Shown: one piece after another, positions 26,697-35,863 of the stretch
How positions within the stretch are numbered: the first letter of the stretch is position 1
Layout: each line of letters starts with the position of its first letter
DNA from: Cellulosimicrobium cellulans
Lineage (GTDB): Bacteria > Actinomycetota > Actinomycetes > Actinomycetales > Cellulomonadaceae
Direction of reading: 5' to 3'
DNA length: 64,000 nucleotides
Assembly: GCF_016907755.1 (NCBI RefSeq)
Contig: NZ_JAFBCN010000001.1
Span: 4,154,001 to 4,218,000 of the forward strand
Translations under genes and position numbers: made by a program
Notes under the pieces: generated by a model
Seen by the model: the letters and a program-made list of their open reading frames with translations, nothing else
Databases searched by the model: none
What the model was told of the DNA's origin: nothing

Positions 26697-27952
26697 CCGC
26701 GCAGGACGTCCGCCCGGTCGCCGGGGCGGCGGACGACGGCCCGCGCGACGCGCTCGCGCACAACTACCACCCGCTGCCCGTGACGGTCGCGACCGCCGAG
26801 GGGTCGTGGGTCACCGACGTCGACGGGCGCCGCTACCTCGACTTCCTCGCGGGCTACTCGGCCCTCAACTTCGGGCACCGGCACCCCGCGCTCGTCGCCG
26901 CCGCGACCCACCAGCTCGGGCGCGTCACGCTCACGTCACGCGCCTTCGACCACGACCTCCTGCAGCCGTTCGCCACCGCGCTCGCCGCGCTCGTCGGGCC
27001 GCTCACCACCGGAGGGACGGGCTCCCTGGTGCTCCCGATGAACACCGGCGCCGAGGCCGTCGAGACCGCGGTCAAGACCGCGCGCAAGTGGGGGTACGAC
27101 GTCAAGGGCGTGCGCCCCGGAGAGGCGACGATCGTCGTCGGCTCCGGGAACTTCCACGGCCGCACGACGACGATCGTGTCCTTCTCCGACGACGAGGACG
27201 CGCGCCGCGGGTTCGACCCGTACACGCCCGGCTTCCGGCTCGTGCCGTACGGCGACGCCGACGCGGTCGCCGCCGCGATCGACGAGACCACCGTCGCCGT
27301 CCTGCTGGAACCGGTCCAGGGCGAGTCGGGCGTCGTCGTGCCGCCCGCCGACTACTGGCCGCGCCTGCGTGCCCTCACGGCCGAGCGGGACGTGCTGCTC
27401 GTCGCCGACGAGATCCAGTCCGGGCTCGGCCGCGCCGGCACGACGCTCGCGGTCGAGACGTGGGGCGTGCGCCCCGACCTCGTGACGCTCGGCAAGGCGC
27501 TCGGCGGCGGGATCCTGCCCGTGTCCGCGGTGGTGGGCCGCCGCGACGTGCTGGAGGTGCTCACCCCGGGCACGCACGGCAGCACGTTCGGCGGCAACCC
27601 GCTCGCGTGCGCGGTGGCGCTCGCGGTCGTGGACCTCTTGGCGAGCGGCGAGCCGCAGCGCCGGGCGCGCGAGCTCGGCGCCCGGTTCCACGGGCGGCTC
27701 GCCGGGTTCGTGGAGGCCGGCCTGCTCGACGACGTCCGCGGCCTCGGGCTGTGGGCGGGGCTCGACCTCGACCCCGCGCGCGGGACGGGTCGTGACCTGT
27801 GCGAGGCGCTGCTCGCGCGCGGCGTCCTCGCCAAGGACACGCACGGTTCGACCATCCGCCTCGCTCCCCCGCTGACCATCTCCGCCGACGACCTCGAGAC
27901 CGGGCTGTCCGCCCTGGAGGACGCGCTCACGGGCCTTGCGCGGGGTCGGTAG
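26693..27952 (+). CDS. rocD: Ornithine--oxo-acid aminotransferase
   Basis: 419 residues, class III PLP aminotransferase. It converts ornithine plus 2-oxoglutarate to glutamate semialdehyde plus glutamate. Landmarks: FLAGYSALNFGHRHP, LPMNTGAEAVETAVKTARKWGY, GNFHGRTTTIVSFSDD, LLEPVQGESGVVVP, VLLVADEIQSGLGRAG and the PLP lysine K268 in LVTLGKALGGG, then HGSTFGGNPLACAVAL. The GTG start overlaps the preceding stop by 4 nt, so translation is probably coupled. Together the pair would feed arginine-derived ornithine into glutamate/proline metabolism. Confidence 0.94.
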   Translation: MTAQDVRPVAGAADDGPRDALAHNYHPLPVTVATAEGSWVTDVDGRRYLDFLAGYSALNFGHRHPALVAAATHQLGRVTLTSRAFDHDLLQPFATALAALVGPLTTGGTGSLVLPMNTGAEAVETAVKTARKWGYDVKGVRPGEATIVVGSGNFHGRTTTIVSFSDDEDARRGFDPYTPGFRLVPYGDADAVAAAIDETTVAVLLEPVQGESGVVVPPADYWPRLRALTAERDVLLVADEIQSGLGRAGTTLAVETWGVRPDLVTLGKALGGGILPVSAVVGRRDVLEVLTPGTHGSTFGGNPLACAVALAVVDLLASGEPQRRARELGARFHGRLAGFVEAGLLDDVRGLGLWAGLDLDPARGTGRDLCEALLARGVLAKDTHGSTIRLAPPLTISADDLETGLSALEDALTGLARGR

Positions 27953-27955
27953 AGT
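27950..27955 (+). promoter_or_regulatory. -10 element TAGAGT, leaderless start of the aminotransferase gene
   Basis: TAGAGT begins with the TAG stop codon of rocD and ends 7 nt before GTG 27963, giving the next gene its own promoter inside the end of rocD. Confidence 0.5.
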
Positions 27956-27962
27956 CCGGAGG

Positions 27963-29246
27963 GTGACCACGCCCGAGCACCCCGCACCCGGTACCACCAC
28001 CCTCGCGTCGTCCCTGGACGACCTGCGTCGCGCGTACGCCGACCTGCAGGCCCTGGGACTGAAGCTGGACCTCACGCGCGGCAAGCCCTCGGCCGAGCAG
28101 CTCGACCTCTCCGAGGCCCTGCTCGCGCTCCCGGGCGAGGGCGTGCACACCGACGCCGACGGCACCGACGTCCGCAACTACGGCGGCCTCGACGGCCTCC
28201 CGCAGCTCCGGGAGATCTTCGCCGAGCTGCTCGGCGTGCCCGTCGCGCAGCTCCTCGCGGGCGGCAACGCGAGCCTCACGCTCATGTACGACACGCTCGC
28301 GTACGCGACCCTCTTCGGCGTCCCCGGCTCCGAGCGCCCGTGGGGCCGCGAGGAGAAGGTCCGCTGGATCTGCCCCGTGCCCGGCTACGACCGCCACTTC
28401 TCCGTGTGCGAGGCGCTCGGCATCGAGATGGTCACCGTGCCTGTGACGGCCGAGGGCCCCGACGCCGCCGCCGTCGCCGAGCTCGTCGCGAACGACCCCA
28501 CCATCAAGGGCATGTGGGTCGTGCCGACCTACGCGAACCCCGACGGGTCGGTCGTCGCCGAGGACGTCGCGCGCGCGCTCGTGTCCGTGCCCGCCGCCGC
28601 CCCCGACTTCCGCATCCTCTGGGACAACGCGTACGCGCTGCACCACCTCACCGACGACGAGGTCCGGAGCGCCGACGCGCTCTCGCTCGCCGCCGAGGCC
28701 GGGCACCCCGACCGCGTGATCCTCTACGCCTCGACGTCGAAGATCACCTTCGCCGGTGCGGGCGTCGCCTTCCTCGCGTCGTCGCCCGCGAACGTCGCCT
28801 GGTACAAGAAGCACCTGTCCGTGCAGTCCATCGGCCCGGACAAGGTCAACCAGCTCCGCCACGCGCTGTTCTTCGGCGACGCCGACGGCGTGCGCGCGCA
28901 CATGCGCAAGCACCGCGACATCATCGCGCCCAAGTTCGACGCCGTGACGAGCATCCTCGCCGAGCGCCTCGACAGCACCGGCGTCGCGTCGTGGACCGAG
29001 CCCAAGGGCGGCTACTTCGTCAGCCTCGAGGTCGTCCCCGGCACCGCGTCGCACGTCGTCGAGCTCGCGAAGGCCGCCGGCATCGCCCTCACGCCCGCCG
29101 GCGCGCCGTTCCCCTACGGCAAGGACCCCGAGGACAAGGTCCTGCGCCTCGCCCCGACCCTCCCTCCGATCGAGGAGGTCCGCGTCGCCATGGACGGCGT
29201 CGCGACGTGCGTCCTCCTCGCCGCGGCGGAGGCCGCCGCGCGGTAG
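27963..29246 (+). CDS. Aspartate aminotransferase-type class I PLP enzyme (PF12897-like)
   Basis: 427 residues. N-terminal LKLDLTRGKPSAEQLDLSEALLALPG matches the MocR-like/type Ic aspartate aminotransferase group. PLP site: K260 in LYASTSKITFAGAGVAF; DNAYALHHLTDD and VVPTYANPDGSV give the cofactor-ring contacts. Probable reaction: aspartate/2-oxoglutarate transamination. A longer upstream reading is less likely because TAGAGT lies 7 nt before GTG 27963. It follows rocD by 10 nt but probably has its own leaderless promoter. Confidence 0.85.
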   Translation: MTTPEHPAPGTTTLASSLDDLRRAYADLQALGLKLDLTRGKPSAEQLDLSEALLALPGEGVHTDADGTDVRNYGGLDGLPQLREIFAELLGVPVAQLLAGGNASLTLMYDTLAYATLFGVPGSERPWGREEKVRWICPVPGYDRHFSVCEALGIEMVTVPVTAEGPDAAAVAELVANDPTIKGMWVVPTYANPDGSVVAEDVARALVSVPAAAPDFRILWDNAYALHHLTDDEVRSADALSLAAEAGHPDRVILYASTSKITFAGAGVAFLASSPANVAWYKKHLSVQSIGPDKVNQLRHALFFGDADGVRAHMRKHRDIIAPKFDAVTSILAERLDSTGVASWTEPKGGYFVSLEVVPGTASHVVELAKAAGIALTPAGAPFPYGKDPEDKVLRLAPTLPPIEEVRVAMDGVATCVLLAAAEAAAR

Positions 29247-29258
29247 AGGGTTCCGACC

Positions 29259-29331
29259 CGCGAGATAGAGCCTCCGGTCGCGAGGTAGAGCCCCACGGGT
29301 TCTACCTCGCGACCGGAGGCTCTACTTCGCG
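29259..29331. terminator. 34-nt near-perfect inverted repeat with GAGGTAGA motif
   Basis: Arms 29259-29292 and 29298-29331 match at 31 of 34 positions around a 5-nt loop. Each arm contains a CCTCCGGTCGCGAGGTAGA core. It lies 13 nt past the aminotransferase stop and ahead of the ABC operon; probable terminator. Confidence 0.7.
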
Positions 29332-29466
29332 CAACCACACTCCGCGGCGCAGGATGGAAGACGTGCGCGACCGATGAGTTCTGCCGACCCCGACGGTCGG
29401 TGGGTGGGTGGCCCGGAGAGCCGGGCGGCTCGCCGGCTCCGGCGAACGACCACCCGCGGAGGGGAC

Positions 29467-30468
29467 ATGACCGACACTGCACGCGGCGACCTCGCCGTCG
29501 AGGCACGCGGCCTCGTCAAGCACTTCACGACCGGGAAGTCCGTGACCAAGGCGGTCGACGGCATCGACCTGCTCATCCCGGAGGGCACCGTGTTCGGCGT
29601 GCTCGGGCCGAACGGCGCGGGCAAGACGACAGCGGTCCGCATGCTCGCGACGCTCCTGCGCCCCGACGCGGGGACGGCGCGCGTGCTGGGCCACGACGTG
29701 GTGCACGACGCCGACAAGGTGCGCTCCGTCGTCGGGCTCACGGGCCAGTACGCGTCGGTGGACGAGGACCTCACGGGGACGGAGAACCTCGTGATGCTCG
29801 CGCGGCTCTACGGGTTCCTGGGCGGCACGGCACGCGGGCGCTCGGCGGAGCTTCTGGAGGCGTTCGGCCTCGGGGACGCGGGCGACCGCCAGGTGAAGAC
29901 GTACTCGGGCGGCATGCGGCGCCGGATCGACCTCGCGGCGAGCCTCGTGATGAGCCCGCGCGTCATCTTCCTCGACGAGCCGACCACCGGGCTCGACCCG
30001 CGCAGCCGCAACCAGGTGTGGGACATCGTGCGCGTGCTCGTCGCGGACGGCGCGACGGTCCTGCTGACGACGCAGTACCTGGAGGAGGCGGACCAGCTCG
30101 CCGACCGGATCGCCGTGATCGACCACGGGAAGGTCATCGCCGAGGGCACCGCGACGGAGCTCAAGCGCTCCGTGGGCGAAGGTGCGGTCCAGGTGCGGCT
30201 CGCGGACGCGACGCAGCGGGGCCGCGCGGCGGAGGTCGTCGGGGTGCTGCTGGGCACGGAGATCACGCTCGCGAACGACCCGTACGCGTTCACCGCGCGC
30301 GTGCCCGACGACGGCGCCGCGGACGTCGCGCGCATCCTGCCCGCGCTCGGGGACGAGGGCATCGTGGTCCCCGAGTTCACGCTCGGCCAGCCGAGCCTCG
30401 ACGAGGTGTTCCTCGCGCTGACAGGCCAGCCCATGGACGACGACGAGACGACCGAGGAGGTGGCCTGA
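29467..30468 (+). CDS. ABC transporter ATP-binding protein, DrrA-type
   Basis: 333 residues. Walker [15 protein letters not shown] (~residue 47), Q-loop [18 protein letters not shown] signature [16 protein letters not shown], Walker [14 protein letters not shown] and switch region [15 protein letters not shown]. The C-terminal ~90 residues are the daunorubicin-resistance-type extension ending LTGQP. Powers export through the following permease. ATG 29467 has GGAGG 5 nt upstream. Overlaps the permease start (TGATG). Confidence 0.94.
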   Translation: MTDTARGDLAVEARGLVKHFTTGKSVTKAVDGIDLLIPEGTVFGVLGPNGAGKTTAVRMLATLLRPDAGTARVLGHDVVHDADKVRSVVGLTGQYASVDEDLTGTENLVMLARLYGFLGGTARGRSAELLEAFGLGDAGDRQVKTYSGGMRRRIDLAASLVMSPRVIFLDEPTTGLDPRSRNQVWDIVRVLVADGATVLLTTQYLEEADQLADRIAVIDHGKVIAEGTATELKRSVGEGAVQVRLADATQRGRAAEVVGVLLGTEITLANDPYAFTARVPDDGAADVARILPALGDEGIVVPEFTLGQPSLDEVFLALTGQPMDDDETTEEVA

Positions 30469-31319
30469 TGGCCGCGGACCCCACCATCACCGCCGCGGAG
30501 CTGCGCGCGCCGGAGGCGAACGCGCTGCGGGCCGCGGTCGCGCTCGAGCAGCGGCCCTCGCGCCCCTCGCCCGTGTCCGCGACCTTCACCTACACGTGGC
30601 GCGCGCTGCTCAAGATCAAGCACGTGCCGGAGCAGCTCTTCGACGTCACGGTCTCGCCGATCATCTTCACGCTCATGTTCACGTACCTGTTCGGTGGCGC
30701 GCTCGCCGGGGACGTGCAGAGCTACCTGCAGTTCCTGCTGCCCGGCATCCTGGTGCAGGCGGTGCTCTTCACGACGATCTACACCGGGTACACGATGAAC
30801 ACGGACATCAGCAAGGGCGTGTTCGACCGGTTCCGGTCGCTGCCGGTGTGGCGGCCTGCCCCGATCGTCGGAGCGCTGCTCGGCGACACCGTCCGCTACA
30901 CGATCGCGTCGGTCGTGACCCTCGCGCTCGGCCTCGTGCTGGGCTTCCGCCCGCCGGGCGGCGTCGTGGGGGTGGTCCTCGGGATCGTGCTGCTGCTCGT
31001 GTTCGCGTTCGCGCTGAGCTGGGTGTTCACGGCGCTCGGGCTCGTGCTGCGCTCCCCCAACGCCGTGATGGGCACGTCGATGCTCGTGCTCATGCCGCTG
31101 ACGTTCGCGTCGAACATCTTCGTCGACCCGTCGACGATGCCCGTCGTGCTGCAGCGGTTCGTGGACGTCAACCCCGTCACGCACCTCGTGACCGCGGTCC
31201 GCGGCCTCATGGCGGGAGAGCCCGCGACGGAGGGGATCGTCTGGGTCCTCGTCGCGTCAGTCGTCCTCACCGCGGTCCTCGCGCCGATCACGATGCGGCT
31301 CTACCGCAACCGCAGCTGA
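30468..31319 (+). CDS. ABC-2 type permease, DrrB-like
   Basis: 283 residues with about six TM segments: FDVTVSPIIFTLMFTYLFGGAL, FLLPGILVQAVLFTTIYTGY, YTIASVVTLALGLVLGF, GVVLGIVLLLVFAFALSWVF, MGTSMLVLMPLTFASNIFV, WVLVASVVLTAVLAP. The FDRFRSLPVWRPAPIVGALLGD loop after TM3 is characteristic of the ABC2 membrane family. ATG overlaps the stop of the ATPase gene by one base, so the two are coupled and together form a lipophilic-drug exporter; substrate unknown. Confidence 0.93.
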   Translation: MAADPTITAAELRAPEANALRAAVALEQRPSRPSPVSATFTYTWRALLKIKHVPEQLFDVTVSPIIFTLMFTYLFGGALAGDVQSYLQFLLPGILVQAVLFTTIYTGYTMNTDISKGVFDRFRSLPVWRPAPIVGALLGDTVRYTIASVVTLALGLVLGFRPPGGVVGVVLGIVLLLVFAFALSWVFTALGLVLRSPNAVMGTSMLVLMPLTFASNIFVDPSTMPVVLQRFVDVNPVTHLVTAVRGLMAGEPATEGIVWVLVASVVLTAVLAPITMRLYRNRS

Positions 31320-31340
31320 CGGGTCGCCGGGGCACCTGGA

Positions 31341-31377
31341 GCCGGATCCGCGGGGCGCACCGCACCGCGGATCCGGC
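31341..31377. terminator. 13-bp perfect hairpin between convergent genes
   Basis: GCCGGATCCGCGG pairs with CCGCGGATCCGGC around an 11-nt loop, between the ABC permease and uspA stop codons. Likely bidirectional. Confidence 0.65.
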
Positions 31378-31400
31378 GCTCGCGATGGTCGCCGAGCGGC

Positions 31401-32351
31401 TCAGCCGTCCTCGGGGGTGGCCGGCGCGCCGTCGTCGCACTTCTTGGTCACGACCATGACGGGACACGCCGAGTGGTGCAGGACAGCCTGGCTCGTGGAA
31501 CCGAGGAGGAGCCCGCGGAAGCCACCACGGCCACGGGACCCGACGACGATGAGGTCGGAGGCCGTCGAGAACTCCGTTAGCAGCTCCGCGCCCGTGCCGT
31601 CGAGGACGATGCGCTTGATGGTGAGCCCCGGGTGCTCCGACTCGTGCCGGTCGATGATGACGTTCAGACCCTCGGTGATGTCCGCGAGGACCTGCTCGTG
31701 GTCGATCGACGCGGGCAGCCACGCGAGGAGACCAGCGCCGGCCCCGACCGGGACGCCGGCGACCGCGACGAGCTCCGCGTCCCACGCCTGGGCCTGACGG
31801 ATCGCGTGGCGCAGGGCGATCTCCGCGGACGGCGACCCGTCGACGCCGACGACGATGCGTCGTAGCGGCTTCACGGCGGACGCCTCTTGCGGCTCGCCCT
31901 CTGCGTCTTTCGCGTCGGAGCGGTACGGCACGACGACGGTCGGGCAGTGGGCGTGCGCGGGCAGTGCCGACGACACGGTGCCGAGCAGGCGCTCGGTGAA
32001 GCCACCCCGGCCGCGCGTGCCGACGACGACGAGCGAGTGCTCGCGCGACATCTCGACGAGCACGCCCGCGGCGTCGCCCGTCGTCACGGTGGCGGTGGTC
32101 CGGACCCCGGCGGACTCGGAGCGGGCGCGCGCCTCCTCGAGGACGGCACGGGCGCCCTCCTGGATGGCCGAGTCGTCGAGCGCCGCGTAGCCGCCGTCGA
32201 GCGAGGCCGCCGTGAACGACGGCAGCGAATAGGTACAGACGATGTGGAGCGGCCAGCCCACCTGCAGCGCGTACGCCGCGGCCCAGTCCAGGGCGTGGAG
32301 GCTCGGTGCCGAGCCGTCGACGCCGACGAGGACGGATTCCGTGCGGGTCAT
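31401..32351 (-). CDS. Universal stress protein, tandem UspA domains
   Basis: 316 residues made of two UspA domains (~1-145 and ~155-305). Each has the ATP-binding loop: GTRGRGGFTERLLGTVSSAL in the first and GSRGRGGFRGLLLGSTSQAVL in the second, matching G-x2-G-x9-G(S/T). Each domain starts with LVGVDGS or VVGVDGS. Such actinobacterial tandem Usps bind ATP and respond to hypoxia, starvation or oxidative stress. ATG 32351 has GGAGAG 7 nt upstream; a longer reading upstream is unconvincing. Confidence 0.93.
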   Translation of the reverse strand: MTRTESVLVGVDGSAPSLHALDWAAAYALQVGWPLHIVCTYSLPSFTAASLDGGYAALDDSAIQEGARAVLEEARARSESAGVRTTATVTTGDAAGVLVEMSREHSLVVVGTRGRGGFTERLLGTVSSALPAHAHCPTVVVPYRSDAKDAEGEPQEASAVKPLRRIVVGVDGSPSAEIALRHAIRQAQAWDAELVAVAGVPVGAGAGLLAWLPASIDHEQVLADITEGLNVIIDRHESEHPGLTIKRIVLDGTGAELLTEFSTASDLIVVGSRGRGGFRGLLLGSTSQAVLHHSACPVMVVTKKCDDGAPATPEDG

Positions 32352-32454
32352 GAGCGACTCTCCTCTCGACGGCCCGGTGCCATCGGACGACCAACCTAGC
32401 CGAGACCAGCGCGCCCGTCCGTCTGCCACGAGTCACGAACACGTCAAGAATGCC

Positions 32455-32500
32455 ACGAACCCCGCCTCCTCGCGACGACGCGCGAGGTGACGGGGTTCGT
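32455..32500. terminator. Hairpin terminator past the NlpC/P60 gene
   Basis: ACGAACCCCG pairs with CGGGGTTCGT (10 bp), then after a 3x3 internal loop CCTCGCG pairs with CGCGAGG (7 bp) around ACGACG. It is 37 nt downstream of the peptidase stop. Confidence 0.65.
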
Positions 32501-32537
32501 CAGGCCAGTGACCGCTGGGGCCCTGAGAGCGTGGGGA

Positions 32538-33338
32538 TCAGGCCACGCGGATGAAGGTGGGGTTCGACTGCCAGATCTGACGGAACTGGACGGTCTTCCC
32601 GGGGCGCGGGGCGTCGATCATCATGTTGTCGCCCGCGTAGATCGCGATGTGGCCCGGCGTCCAGATGAGGTCGCCCGGCTGCGCCTGGTCGCGCGACACC
32701 TTGGTGCCGACGGAGCCCTGCGCGCTCGACGTGCGCGGCAGGCTGATGCCGACCTGCGCGTAGACGTAGCTGGTGAAGCCCGAGCAGTCGAAGCCGTCGG
32801 GGGTGGTGCCGCCGTAGACGTAGGGGACACCCACGTAGCGCGCGGCGATCGAGACGATGGTCGAGCCGTAGGCCGAGGCCGGGACGTCGACGGACGCCTC
32901 CTGCTGGGCAGGGGCCTCGGACTGGGTGGACTGACGCTCCTGCGTGCGGCTCGTCTGCTGGGTGCGGACGGGCTCCGGCTCCGGCTCCGGCTCCGGGGCC
33001 GGGGTCACGGTGACCGGGGCGGCCGCCTGCTCGATCGTGAACGCCGCGTCAGCCGCGACGGTCACTGCGGGTGCGGCCTCGAGCGCCTGGCGCGCCTGCG
33101 CGGTGAGGGCGCTGAGGTCGACGGCGTTGAGCTTGCCGGACTCGTTGTCGACGGGGGCCGCGGTCGCCGGGGCGGCGGCACCGATCATCGAGACGATGAG
33201 GCCCGAGGACGCGGCGACGACGGCGGTGCGGCGACCGACGGTCGACATCTGGTCCGACGCGGCCTGGGCGATTGAGCTGAGTGGCGTCACGGGACGCCGC
33301 GCCGCGCGGTGGCGGGCGCGAGTCGTGCTCACGGTCAC
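32538..33338 (-). CDS. Secreted NlpC/P60 (C40) peptidoglycan endopeptidase
   Basis: 266 residues. Long signal-type N-terminus: basic head, hydrophobic RRTAVVAASSGLIVSMIGAAA, cleavage likely after APATA-AP. A helical middle is followed by an EPEPEPEP linker encoded by a GGCTCC tandem repeat (32971-32996). The C-terminal C40 domain (~150-266) has VGVPYVYGG, catalytic Cys in GFDCSGFTSYVYAQVGI, PGDLIW and catalytic His in PGHIAIYAGD. Cleaves peptide stems in the wall. GTG 33338 is chosen because GGAGAGG lies 6 nt before it. The leader is a c-di-AMP riboswitch. Confidence 0.93.
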   Translation of the reverse strand: MTVSTTRARHRAARRPVTPLSSIAQAASDQMSTVGRRTAVVAASSGLIVSMIGAAAPATAAPVDNESGKLNAVDLSALTAQARQALEAAPAVTVAADAAFTIEQAAAPVTVTPAPEPEPEPEPVRTQQTSRTQERQSTQSEAPAQQEASVDVPASAYGSTIVSIAARYVGVPYVYGGTTPDGFDCSGFTSYVYAQVGISLPRTSSAQGSVGTKVSRDQAQPGDLIWTPGHIAIYAGDNMMIDAPRPGKTVQFRQIWQSNPTFIRVA

Positions 33339-33351
33339 TTTGTGCCTCTCC

Positions 33352-33524
33352 AAGACGCCTGCGAGGTCAGCTGTCGGGTTCGGGTGGAAGAGTCACCCGG
33401 CCCGCCGGACCGAGGTCCGTCGGGCTTCACCCCAAGGGCGCTGTCTCCAGCACCCGGAAGTGGGTCCCCCGTCCCTGTCATCGGGTCGTCGTTGGCCTCT
33501 TGCGGTGACAGGGTTAGGCGTTCC
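33352..33524 (-). ncRNA. Cyclic di-AMP riboswitch (ydaO/yuaA type)
   Basis: The minus-strand leader of the NlpC/P60 gene carries the conserved blocks of this class in order: AACGCCTAACCCTG at the 5' end, CGGGGGACCCA, TTGGGGTGAAGCCC, GACTCTTCCACCCGAACCCG, CAGCTGACCTCG, and a closing AGGCGT that pairs with ACGCCT at the 5' end (P1). Such elements typically turn off wall-hydrolase and K+/osmolyte genes when c-di-AMP is high, a known association with NlpC/P60 and Rpf genes in actinobacteria. The P1 3' strand ends 3-5 nt before the GGAGAGG ribosome site, so translational control is plausible; no separate terminator is seen. Confidence 0.9.
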
Positions 33525-33668
33525 GCGCGAGGACTCCGTCGAATGGGTATTCCGATGGAGCAGCACCGACCGTACAGGACGCCTCGGCAAAAGTCACGTT
33601 CCCATTACGAATCGATGCGGACGATCGCATCGTCGCTGGTCAGCGCCATTTTGCCGGTGAACGGACGG

Positions 33669-34379
33669 CTAGCCCCGGGCGACGAAGAGGTGCCGCGCGA
33701 CGTCGTCGGGCAGGTCCAGCACGACCCCCGCGCCCTCTCCCTGCACGGTCACGCCGCCGTCGCCCGTCGACCGCACGACGAGGGTCCGGCGGGGCAGCAC
33801 CTCGGCCTCCGCGAGCCGCGAGAGCAGCTCGACGTCGACCTGGATCGGCTCGGCGATCCGCTGCAGCACGACGCGCGCCTCCGCGCCGTCCCGACCGTGC
33901 TCCGCGAGGAACACGGGCAGCGAGACGACACCGTCGAGGAAGTCGACCTCCTCGAACTGCTCCCCCAGCTCCGGCAGGCCCGGGATCGGGTTCCCGTACG
34001 GGTCGAAGTGCGGGTGGTCGAGCAACCCGATCAGGCGCTCCTCGACGAGCTCGCTCATGACGTGCTCCCAGCGGCACGCCTCGGTGTGCACGTACTCCCA
34101 GTCGAGCTTGATCACGTCGGTGAGCAGCCGCTCCGCGAGCCGGTGCTTGCGCATGACGCGCGTGGCCTTGTCGTGGCCGACGGACGTGAGCTCCAGGTGG
34201 CGGTCGCCCGTGACGACCACGAGACCGTCGCGCTCCATGCGCGCGACCGTCTGCGACACCGTGGGTCCCGAGTGGCCGAGGCGCTCCGCGATGCGCGCGC
34301 GCAGCGGGACGATGCCCTCTTCCACGAGCTCGTAGATCGTCTTCAGATACATCTCGGTGGTATCGATCAGATCGGTCAC
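33669..34379 (-). CDS. ideR: Iron-dependent repressor, DtxR/IdeR family
   Basis: 236 residues and close to IdeR. The winged helix VPLRARIAERLGHSGPTVSQTVARMERDGLVVV (~23-56) is nearly canonical. The metal ligands are visible: Met10 (DTTEMYL), His79-region in MRKHRLAERLL, and Cys/Glu/His in EACRWEHVMSE (~100-106). The dimer/metal domain runs to PYGNPIPGL, then a divergent linker and an SH3-like C-terminal domain. Fe(II)-loaded protein represses iron uptake genes. GTG 34379 with GGGAG 7 nt upstream; the longer upstream reading is rejected. Its 3' end faces the riboswitch region. Confidence 0.92.
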   Translation of the reverse strand: MTDLIDTTEMYLKTIYELVEEGIVPLRARIAERLGHSGPTVSQTVARMERDGLVVVTGDRHLELTSVGHDKATRVMRKHRLAERLLTDVIKLDWEYVHTEACRWEHVMSELVEERLIGLLDHPHFDPYGNPIPGLPELGEQFEEVDFLDGVVSLPVFLAEHGRDGAEARVVLQRIAEPIQVDVELLSRLAEAEVLPRRTLVVRSTGDGGVTVQGEGAGVVLDLPDDVARHLFVARG

Positions 34380-34614
34380 GTCACGCTCCCAGTCGCTCGT
34401 CGGCTCGGGGCGCCCGGTCGTCGTCGCCGCGGGGCGCCTGCCCGCACCGGCGGGCCGCTGGGGACAGTCTATGGCGAGCCCGTGACCCGGCCCGGGGGCC
34501 GCGCGGGAGAACCCGTGGTGCCGGTCCGTACCGGACGCTCCGGCACCCGGCCGCGACCCGGCGACCGTCGTCGCTCGTCCGCGGACACCGCTCCCGGCCC
34601 GTGTGCCACGCGCG

Positions 34615-35769
<1,155 letters not shown>

Positions 35770-35791
35770 CGACCACGACCCTCCCCCGCGT

Positions 35792-35846
35792 CGAACACGA
35801 CCTTGGTGTCGCTCTGGGGGCCAGAGCGACACCAAGGTCGTGTTCG
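35792..35846. terminator. 26-bp perfect inverted repeat between serC and MFS gene
   Basis: Arms 35792-35817 and 35821-35846 are exact complements (CGAACACGACCTTGG at the left start) with only a 3-nt loop. Convergent gene ends lie 23 and 18 nt away. No T-tract; probable bidirectional terminator. Confidence 0.8.
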
Positions 35847-35863
35847 GCGGAGGGACCGGGGGG

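Noticed and set aside
33511-33520. GGGTTAGGCG resembling half an IdeR iron box
   Set aside because: It is the closing strand of the c-di-AMP riboswitch, and no second half (AACCTAA) follows.
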